A stretch of 22,821 nucleotides of DNA from Mnemiopsis leidyi (Eukaryota; Ctenophora; Tentaculata; Lobata; Bolinopsidae): the NCBI GenBank assembly GCA_000226015.1, contig JH154687.1:89748-112568 (forward strand). Reading direction: 5' to 3'. Under the pieces are notes generated by a model. It did no database searches. It worked only from the letters and a program-made list of their open reading frames with translations, and was not told the origin of the DNA. The translations under genes were made by a program, and so were the position numbers. Position 1 is the first letter of the stretch. Each line of letters opens with the position of its first letter. Of this stretch, positions 15,745 through 22,821 are shown piece after piece.

Positions 15745-17022
15745 GTGAAGTGACATTGTAACACAGAGGACTAGTTTTTTTAAATTTAAAAATGATTACT
15801 GCGTTATTTGACAAGTTTTTGTTAAATAACATTTGGTACACTACTTTTGTAACATTACACTTGTTACATAACATAAATTTGTTACACTACATTGCATTTA
15901 CACGTATTCATTTTAATTCCAACAGCAATCATTTATCATTTTGATAGGTTTCTGGAAGGATTGAAACAAGAAAATGTAATAATACAGCAATTGAAAAACA
16001 CATAACAATTAATTCAAAATAACACAATAAAGTCAAAACTGTAATTTACCTAAAATCAATACTTGAGGACACTGCTTACACTAAATTTACATTTCTAGAT
16101 AAATCATTTATGTCCACAAATCTCTTAAAAATTTTCAAAGATCTGCTAAATTTGATTTCAACTAAAAATTTCGTCTCTAGATAATTTAATCATGATAACT
16201 TTAACGCTTAATACAGTAAAATAATAATGATAAGTTTTTGCAAACAGCCAGGAAAACCGTATCATTATTTATTATTATATCTTTTAGTAACTGTAGTAGT
16301 GCCGTATGATAAGATTCCAGTGCCACGTGACCAATGCTACAATTCACAACACATGAAGATGTTACAATCTTAAATTGATACAAAGAAGCCACAACATTTT
16401 GACAACTTTGAACATAGGATTAAACATTCAAAGTCTTATTACATGGTAAGAAATATCTTTTCTAAATTAAGTTGAACCTAACATTGTACTCATGATCTTG
16501 ATAGATGGTGAATACAGATTAAATATGACGTATAAATGTGAGTGATAGAATAATGGGTGTATTTATAACATGGACTATGGTACACCATTAATAAATTGAT
16601 AAAAAACAAATCAAACGATAAAACGTAAAAACAAACTTAGGCATGTCAATTATCTTGATTCTTATCATATCGGAAAGAGGTTCAATATAGCAAAAGATCG
16701 TATAAATGCGAATCACGAGTGCATTCCTATAATAAATTACTGCTCATGAGAACATGCAGTGTAGATTATATTTCAGGTACGATATCACATTGCCCTGGGC
16801 TACAACCAGAAACATAAAATCAGAAATAAATGGCTTATCTTATGACACACCGCGGCTATAAATAGCTCTTTTAAAATCGTCGAAATTAAAGGCAGAGGTA
16901 ATCGATAGAAGAGGCGTGTACAAAATACGCCATGTGATAGTCCAACAAAACTCTAAATTCAACAGCAATTCGTCAATCGTGTTGTGCCCTCAGGCCAGCT
17001 GAAAAGAGCAGCGAATTTGAAA
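15745..17022. other. Intergenic: reticulon 3' UTR and zinc-finger SR upstream DNA
   Basis: AT-rich with no coding evidence. A minus-strand AATAAA at 16273-16268 could end the reticulon transcript, giving a 3' UTR of about 750 nt. The promoter or upstream exon of the SR gene should lie in the lower part. Confidence 0.4.
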
Positions 17023-18060
17023 TTAACCGTAAGAGGTGGAGTAGGATTTATAGATGGACAAAAAGTAAGTAAACAGATTAGGAATTTCTCCTTCCTCATC
17101 AGCGAGAAGATATTTTAGTACCAACATTATTAGCATTCCAGTGATGGATGCCGTGAGAATTTCTTTTGAATTCGCCACCAGACTGCCACTATCTGGTATC
17201 TTGTTTGAGGTGTCAGCCTCTGACTCAAGGGTCTTAAAATGAGCCGATATTACACCGGTTAAACAATTCTCCTCGTACACCTCGATTACTGACTCGCATG
17301 TTTCAACGTGGTTTTGGTAAAACTTGGGAACGAAAAAGATGGCGCATGTAAGGATGATAAGGAGCAAGTAGATGTCCTCAACATGAGCCCAGATAATCCA
17401 CAACAGTGTCACAGCACGGAACGTCAGTGAGAAACTTTGTACAAGAACTATCCTCCCGATAAAGTCCAGGGAACCGTTTATCAAACTGAGGAGGACCTCT
17501 GATATGGCAGTTTGGAGGGACTCTGACAAGACGATCTCCCCTGAAAGGGTTGCTGCGAAGGGATGTTTCGCAGTTCTCAGGGTTGCAGCTTGAAGGATGG
17601 TGCTACCACTTACATACAGCATCATCACTATCAACAGACTCATAAGGGACGCAGTCAGGACGTATGCTACTGAGTGTGTTCTAAGAACTACCAAAATAGT
17701 GACAATCCACAACCAGGTGAAAAATGATTTCGTTTTGTTCTTCCAGAAGATGATGTTGATGATCCTCCGGTCATACCTTGACAACCAGGCTAGTCTAAGA
17801 GGGGTGGGGGTCGCCTCATCAGCATCACCACCAGCTTTCTTATTGTCCTTGTTCTCAGCAAGGTGAGCACTCTTTGACGAGCTCGAGACAACTGCAGATG
17901 ATCTTTGTAGTTCTAAAACTTCCAACAAAGTGGGTCCGCCCACCTGGTCTTCCTTGCTCTTGGTCTTAGTGAGGTTGTAAGTGTGCTGCTGCTGGGCAGC
18001 GTTCTTCTGTTGCTCTTCTGTTTCTGTTTTTGTGTTGCTGGCCTGGTGTTCCCCGGTCAT
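17023..18060 (-). CDS. Reticulon-domain ER membrane protein, intronless CDS
   Basis: A 345-residue protein with start ATG at 18058-18060 and stop TAA at 17023-17025. Residues 1-97 are polar, Gln/Lys/Glu-rich and probably cytosolic. A reticulon homology domain follows at about 100-275. It starts INIIFWKNKTKSFF, then a long hydrophobic hairpin at 112-150. The hydrophilic loop 151-208 has the family pattern HPFAATLSGEIVLSES. A second hairpin at 209-245 is followed by FFVPKFYQNHVE, like the reticulon FSVPVIYERH motif. Reticulons insert as wedges and curve tubular ER (known). Unusual here: the whole domain sits in one exon, although reticulon genes of other animals usually have several introns. 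A tail of about 70 residues carries an extra hydrophobic segment (302-318), whereas classical reticulons end soon after the domain. The call rests on remembered motifs; a divergent FAM134/RETREG-like member is the main alternative. Confidence 0.82.
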   Translation of the reverse strand: MTGEHQASNTKTETEEQQKNAAQQQHTYNLTKTKSKEDQVGGPTLLEVLELQRSSAVVSSSSKSAHLAENKDNKKAGGDADEATPTPLRLAWLSRYDRRIINIIFWKNKTKSFFTWLWIVTILVVLRTHSVAYVLTASLMSLLIVMMLYVSGSTILQAATLRTAKHPFAATLSGEIVLSESLQTAISEVLLSLINGSLDFIGRIVLVQSFSLTFRAVTLLWIIWAHVEDIYLLLIILTCAIFFVPKFYQNHVETCESVIEVYEENCLTGVISAHFKTLESEADTSNKIPDSGSLVANSKEILTASITGMLIMLVLKYLLADEEGEIPNLFTYFLSIYKSYSTSYG

Positions 18061-18341
18061 GTAACCTTAGGTAGAAGTTGTTAACAATTGCTATGCATTT
18101 AGTTCATAAGTGTCATGTAACCTTAGGTAGATGTTGTTAACAATTGCTGTGCTTTTAGTTCCTAAGTGTCATGTCACCTTAGGTAGATGTTGTTAGCAGT
18201 AGCTGTGCTTTTAGTTCATAAGTGTCATGTAACCTTAGGTAGATGTTGTTAACAGTTGCTATGCTTTTAGTTCATAAGTGTCATGTAACCTTAAGTATTA
18301 TAGATGTTGTTAACAGGTGCTATGCTTTTAGTTCATAAGTG
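18058..18341. repeat. 56-bp tandem repeat covering the reticulon start codon
   Basis: The motif CATGTAACC recurs at 18058, 18114, 18170 (CATGTCACC), 18226 and 18282, exactly 56 bp apart; the last copy is degenerate. On the minus strand each unit carries CTACCTAAG|GTTACATGAC, and the first copy supplies the gene's own ATG. The others read ATG followed by MTLMN or MTLRN and a stop. Confidence 0.93.
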
Positions 18342-18835
18342 GAATGAGTACAAGGTATATTATTTAATATTGCTACACAAATGAAATGGATGAATGAAAT
18401 AAATGAGGGCCAAATTTTAACTTTGATTAACACAATGGTATTTGCACAGAATCAAAAGGGAAATTAGAAAACCCCTACTTGAAGAATGAGAATGAAACAA
18501 CCATTTCAACACCAAGAATGAAAATAGTAATCAACATATATTAAAAACTAGGTGGTAGTCTTTTGCAGTACAATAAATCACCGACTCAGCAGGAATTAGA
18601 AACTAATTAAATAAAATGTCATATTACCTCAACAGGCCCAACAGTTTTATCGTTTCAGTGAATTAGCCTTAACATACAGATTAAAATAAAACTACTATTG
18701 AGTATACCAACTCATGCTCAAGAAACTACAGACGTGAGAAATGCTTAAGGCCACAATTTAAAGCATAAAATATCATAAACAATAAAGCTATAAAAGATTA
18801 TTATGTCTGTCAGAAACTTTTTGAAGTGCCAGTGT
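18342..18835. other. AT-rich intergenic DNA between U1-C and reticulon genes
   Basis: No gene or RNA that I can support. It must contain the reticulon 5' UTR or promoter unless the gene shares an upstream transcript. Confidence 0.4.
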
Positions 18836-18841
18836 TTTATT
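18836..18841 (-). terminator. SNRPC: Polyadenylation signal of U1-C gene
   Basis: AATAAA on the minus strand, about 90 nt past the stop at 18930-18932. Confidence 0.7.
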
Positions 18842-18929
18842 GTTAATCTTGTAGACACAGACCATTTCAATGGTGGCTATAAAGACACATACAGGGAAAT
18901 ATTTCTAATATCTTTCAATTCTTGTTTCT

Positions 18930-19890
18930 TCACAATCCATTGTGTGGCATCATGCCCCCTGGAATCATGCCAGGTGGCATGGGGCCTCTCACTCGCATGC
19001 CCATCTGCATCTGGGGCCGTCCGTAAGGAGATCCGTGTGGAGGACCAATGGGACCTGGAGTAGTTGGAATTTGTTGAATTTGTTAAATCTAGATTCGATT
19101 TGAGTTATTTGTGACAACCAGTATTATCACACCCCTGTATTAATAATTTGAATATTGTACTATATCGCACTCAACAATTTTGTTTTTCAATAACCATTTT
19201 TCAATAACCATTTTTCAATAACCATTTTGAACTATCGGTATTGGTATGCAATCAAACCTCTCAGGGGAACTTGGCCAGGTCTCAGCATAGGTCCTCCCAT
19301 CATACCCATACCGGGTGGCCCTCGGGCAACCATGACTGGCATGACATTGACGGGCTGATGAATGAGAACTTGGGAGTGTGAGGGTGGCTGATTTAACTTC
19401 ATCTGAGCAGTTGTCTGATCAATGAGTGATTGTGCTTGGTCCTCCATCCATTTAGTGTAGTAGATTCTCACGTTCTCTCTGAAATTGAAACCTATGATGG
19501 ACTGAGGTAACAATATTATGTGATATTCTAGACCGCTTAACTTGCACTCAATTCAAACATGTATTTTATGTCAACGGTGTGCTATGTGACATCATACAAA
19601 TCCAGATTGCATACTTATGGACACGATAAAACACTCCTCGAAATCAATGTTAGGCCTCGAACGCCTGAAAACAGAAACTTAAGAAAATTATTGATAAAGC
19701 ATTTGTAATAGAGTTTTTATCTCAATGTTAACTCGACCTGCTAGGGAAATTTGTCACATTTAAAAATTAATTTCATTGAAGATAGTTATAAAACTTACTT
19801 GTGTTTTCGACCACCATTATGAGTTTTTCTTACTGAAGGTGAGTCATGGGTCAGATAGGTGTCACAGTAGTCGCAGTAGTACTTGGGCAT
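18930..19890 (-). CDS. SNRPC: U1 snRNP protein C, three exons, complete
   Basis: Component of the U1 snRNP that stabilises pairing of U1 snRNA with 5' splice sites. Exons are 19890-19799, 19478-19258 and 19054-18930, joined in frame to 145 residues (human 159). Exon 1 encodes [20 protein letters not shown] and the rest of the matrin-type zinc finger, with ligands C6, C9, H24 and H30. Exon 2 continues [20 protein letters not shown], the conserved helix, then the Pro/Gly/Met-rich region ([16 protein letters not shown]). Exon 3 finishes it, ending GMMPHNGL. Donors are AA|GTAAGT and AGAG|GTTTGA; the second is a weak match to U1 snRNA. The neighbouring minus-strand genes include two other splicing factors. 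Identification is secure. Confidence 0.97.
19183..19228. repeat. 14-bp tandem repeat in U1-C intron 2
   Basis: TCAATAACCATTTT recurs at 19187, 19201 and 19215, ending about 23 bp inside the intron from the donor at 19257. Confidence 0.9.
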
Positions 19891-19894
19891 CCTG
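19891..19894 (-). promoter_or_regulatory. SNRPC: Splice-acceptor-like site abutting the U1-C start codon
   Basis: The minus strand reads ATAATCCAG|G then ATG. The preceding 20 bases are purine-rich, so it is a weaker acceptor than at the other genes. Confidence 0.35.
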
Positions 19895-21299
19895 GATTAT
19901 CTTTGGTCTTCTTATTGCATAATCCTACTGTGTATTGAATCAAAAATAAGATAATAATCAAATCCAAGATAAGTAGTCAGAAACAAGTATTTAGTTATGA
20001 GCTTAACTAAGTTATTTTCATTAGTATAAGAACTAAGAACACCCATGTATTCTTGTGTGTATGGAACAGTAATACAATTTAACGTTGTCTTAATGAAAAG
20101 GATTACATTATGCAAGTAGAAAATTCTGTATACAATTGTTGATTGAAAAGTGCTTTACTAAGAAAAATCATAATTTATCTACAGAGTTTAATAGTTAAAT
20201 TGATGCATAAACAAGCATTGCAACCCTTCAGCATGCACAGCATATGGTAATAAAATTTAAAACAATAACAAAAGAAGCCTGTCCAAAAGCGCACATGTTA
20301 GCAGCATGCACAAAGTATAACCTATGCAATCCTCCGAATCTATTGGCAATCCATCCATTGCCAGTTTGAAAACCTAAGAAATATGAAGTTCGTGCACATA
20401 ATCATGAACGCATCTTTATGATAAGGAACTTTCTCTCTTCACAACACAGGAGTTAATGATGGCAGGAAGTTAAAATATGACAGCAAAGTCTGATAACTTA
20501 ACTCAGCTCATCGTGTCACCACATCATCTGGCAAATTTTCTGTCTCCTTTCCAAAGAGAGCTTGATCTTGAGAGGTTTTTAACTGGAAAATAGACATCTC
20601 CAGTTTCAGAACAGTCAGCAGACAACACAATTTCCAATTCCTGAATAGCATAGGAGTCCGACAGCAATGATAAAAACAATAGAGCAAAGGGCACAAGGTC
20701 TTTGAACAAGTAGAAAGTCTGTAAGATATAATGCCAACAGAGTGAGATGATTCTGCAGCATGATAGGCGAAATCGGTTTAGGGATGAAAAGGAGAGGTAG
20801 GAGCCATTGCATACAGTACATATCTGAAGAAGTTATCAAGTTCAATAAATTAAATATCAGGTATAACAGAAACATCTTCATATTGCTAGAATGATATTCA
20901 AGCATAATCAAAACTTCAAAGTTACTGTGGATCATATAGCTACTGTGGATCATATAGCTTCTCTTCAAAAACCAAAAAAATCCTCAGAATGCAACGATGA
21001 AAGGAGGAAACTGTTAACCCTGATAACCTGCACAGTATGAGTAGACAAATCACAAACAGTTGAATACACTGACTGATGGCAAAACGTTACCAAAACAGGA
21101 CACAGCTGGGCACTGGTAGTCTCGGAGGAAAAATCAATTTCAGGAAAAGACAATTTTATTTTAGGCACATTCAAATATTGAGAATTCACTTTCCCTCACC
21201 AACATCTGTGAGCTTATAAACATAAAACTTTAAGCTTACCCATTGAAGAAAGCTTTCAAAATTCCCAATGCTAACTATACCTATAGTCAGGCACCCAAT
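19895..21299. other. Region upstream of U1-C; no recognised gene
   Basis: AT-rich. The minus-strand open frame 20709-20524 begins MFKDLVPFALLFLSLLSDSY, like a signal peptide, and continues for 61 codons. It has no family similarity that I know, so it may be chance or one exon of a small secreted protein. An exact 18-bp tandem duplication (TACTGTGGATCATATAGC) lies at 20923-20958. Confidence 0.35.
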
Positions 21300-21624
21300 A
21301 AAACAAATAAAATAGTGCTTGCGCTCAGTTACGGAGCTGCACAGCCTGGTGTAAGCACGCATCAGGTAACAGGTAAAACCAAATACATGACAAGGTGGCT
21401 ATGTCAGCCTTGTGGCTAACGTCTCATGGAGCTCCTCCAGATTGCAGGCATAGACCGTACCAAGTTCGGCTGGGGGTTCGCCAGGTTGGTACTTCCAGAG
21501 GACATAATGTGGTTATGGCCCTGGTGGATCAGTGATGTCCCAAAGGACTTCTACCATAGTGATCCGTCATCCTAGAACAGTTCCCCATGTCTGGTTTTGT
21601 TTGATGTTCCACTGACCATGGTGG

Positions 21625-21730
21625 AGGATTATAATTCATACACTCATCAGATGAGCGGCTATAAGTTGACTAGTGGTAGGGGGTTATGATTTATACACTC
21701 GTGACATGAGCGGCTAGAAGAGGACTAGCG
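21625..21730. repeat. Imperfect ~56-bp tandem repeat in the retroelement 5' region
   Basis: Two diverged copies begin near 21625 and 21681. They share TTAT.ATT.ATACACTC, then ATGAGCGGCTA and GACTAG. Confidence 0.6.
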
Positions 21731-22203
21731 TGTTGACCGCAACTCTAGGGGCATCAGCCAAAAAGTCCAGTGGCAAGGGGACCACTCAGGACAAGGGGTT
21801 GGCACAAGTGTCCATGAAAAACCATCCTCATAGGTCCTGCTAGGTGATCCTCAAGGCTGAATAGTGCATTTTGTCTTGGGGGGGATCAAGTGTGATTTAC
21901 CTTGATATGATTTATGATCTTGAATGGGCAAACATAGTCCTCGTTATCTTGCACTGCCTGCAAGTCGGCAATTATGTGGGCTGAGAGCAGGGCAAGTGCT
22001 TGCCCATCCATAACACTTACGATTTTACTCTTGTCTTTTGGATGTACAATTACTAAGCTCAGTGCTATTCTCTCCGATTCATCACCACAGCGATGATGAT
22101 AAAGTAAAAAGTATGTCCTTGGAGAGGTATCACTTTCGGCAGCTACTTAACAACAACCAATTGATTGATAGAAGGTGTCTTTGTTCATCCATAAACAGGC
22201 TGA

Positions 22204-22753
22204 CAAAAAATATCCAGAAGAGCTGAAGTGGTCAAGAATTATCAGCTCACTAGAGATGAGACTCCTCTTGAACCGTTTGTAGGGCCTCCAAGACCACTAA
22301 AATGCCCCTTCACTGGTGCTGAGATCTCCGCTGCTGCTAGGAGCTTGAAAAACGGTAGAGCCACTGGCCCTGACGGGATACCAAATGATCTTTTCAAGTA
22401 TTCCACTAATACAGTTCATGAGAGATTTGCTAGCATCATCAACAACTGCTTTGAGACTCACTCCTACCTCGATCCCATCGGACAAGCTAATGTTACACCC
22501 CTTCAAAAGCCTAACAAGCCAGTAGGACCACTCAAAAACCTCCGCCCACTTACTCTATCCAATGCTGTCAGAAAGATCCTGTCTATGGCAACACTTAAGA
22601 GGATTGAGAAAAAAGTGGAAGCTGGCCCATGGCAATGTGCGTACAAAAGAGGCAGATCATGTGCTCATGCTGATATGTTTGGTGTCAGCGAATGTGTCCA
22701 GCGCTTTTGATACTATTCATGTCGTTTTTTTATTGAAAACTTTTTTTTATTGA
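22204..22753 (+). pseudogene. Non-LTR reverse transcriptase, N-terminal part, frameshifted
   Basis: The frame is open from 22204 (after a TGA at 22201-22203) to TGA at 22708-22710. It carries early RT motifs: GRATGPDGIPNDLFKY (block 1), then LKNLRPLTLSNAVRKIL (block 2), then WQCAYKRGRSCAHAD (block 2a). No start codon or endonuclease domain is seen upstream in frame. The first frame stops before the catalytic YADD-type block. A second frame (22562-22753) overlaps it and contains SSAFDTIHVV, resembling the motif A region, so a frameshift or deletion lies near 22700. The catalytic palm is missing, so it cannot be active. The clade is uncertain. Confidence 0.82.
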
Positions 22754-22758
22754 AAACT
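22724..22758. repeat. 18-bp T-rich tandem duplication where the reverse transcriptase breaks off
   Basis: TATTGAAAAC recurs at 22731 and 22749 within poly-T. Similarity to reverse transcriptase ends at this point. Confidence 0.8.
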
Positions 22759-22821
22759 TTTCAAATAGTACAGTGAGTTATACATAAGTGAATTATATAA
22801 AAATTATTTTCGAACCCGAGA

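Larger units (their letters stand above)
21300..22758 (+). mobile_element. Degenerate non-LTR (LINE-type) retrotransposon fragment
   Basis: From about 21300 the base composition becomes less AT-rich than the flanks, and a reverse-transcriptase fragment follows at 22204-22753. I take 21300-22203 as the 5' part of the element or its worn coding region; no intact endonuclease was seen. The left boundary is approximate and judged from composition. No LTRs or target-site duplication were found, and sequence after about 22758 is plain AT-rich DNA to the window end. Confidence 0.6.

Noticed and set aside
15004-15753. + strand open frames with Asp-Leu-Asp repeats, and a second minus-strand frame at 15011-15223
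   Set aside because: Antisense or out-of-frame shadows of the zinc-finger SR coding sequence; RS codon repeats open several frames.
22804-22821. GGGTTCGA on the minus strand at the right edge, like a tRNA T-loop
   Set aside because: The flanking bases do not pair as a T-stem and no anticodon or D arm is visible before the window ends.

Overview
This is nuclear DNA of an animal, most likely an invertebrate. Genes are split by many short introns (mostly about 110 to 560 bp). The background is AT-rich. The proteins are close to their vertebrate counterparts, and there is a decayed non-LTR retrotransposon. I cannot name the phylum from the sequence alone. Every spliced model below was assembled by hand from splice sites plus protein similarity recalled from memory, and every join keeps the reading frame.

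Layout: 1-3213 (+) holds the last three exons of a beta-TrCP/Slimb-type F-box/WD40 ubiquitin-ligase subunit. 3214-5908 is its 3' UTR and an intergenic stretch containing a small GC-rich hairpin flanked by an 11-bp direct repeat. 6006-12112 (-) is a complete 16-exon PRPF4B (PRP4 kinase) gene. 12123-14996 is non-coding, with a perfect 45-bp duplication and a GATA-motif cluster. 14997-15740 (-) is an intronless-CDS SR protein with one RanBP2-type zinc finger. 17023-18060 (-) is an intronless-CDS reticulon-domain ER membrane protein with five 56-bp repeats at its 5' edge. 18930-19890 (-) is a complete three-exon SNRPC (U1-C) gene. About 21300-22753 (+) is a broken non-LTR retrotransposon.

Three of the four complete minus-strand genes belong to the splicing machinery: U1-C recognises 5' splice sites, PRP4 kinase activates the spliceosome, and the zinc-finger SR protein is a probable RNA-binding splicing factor. 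The reticulon gene sits among them. All four have an AG splice-acceptor-like site a few bases upstream of the start codon, as expected from 5' UTR introns or spliced-leader trans-splicing.

The most unusual pattern is that short tandem repeats repeatedly sit on gene-structure boundaries. They lie on a beta-TrCP 3' splice site, a beta-TrCP 5' splice site, a PRPF4B 3' splice site and the reticulon start codon. Each extra copy carries a decoy splice site or start codon. In PRPF4B the decoy acceptor is exactly in frame and would add 15 residues to the kinase just after the APE motif.
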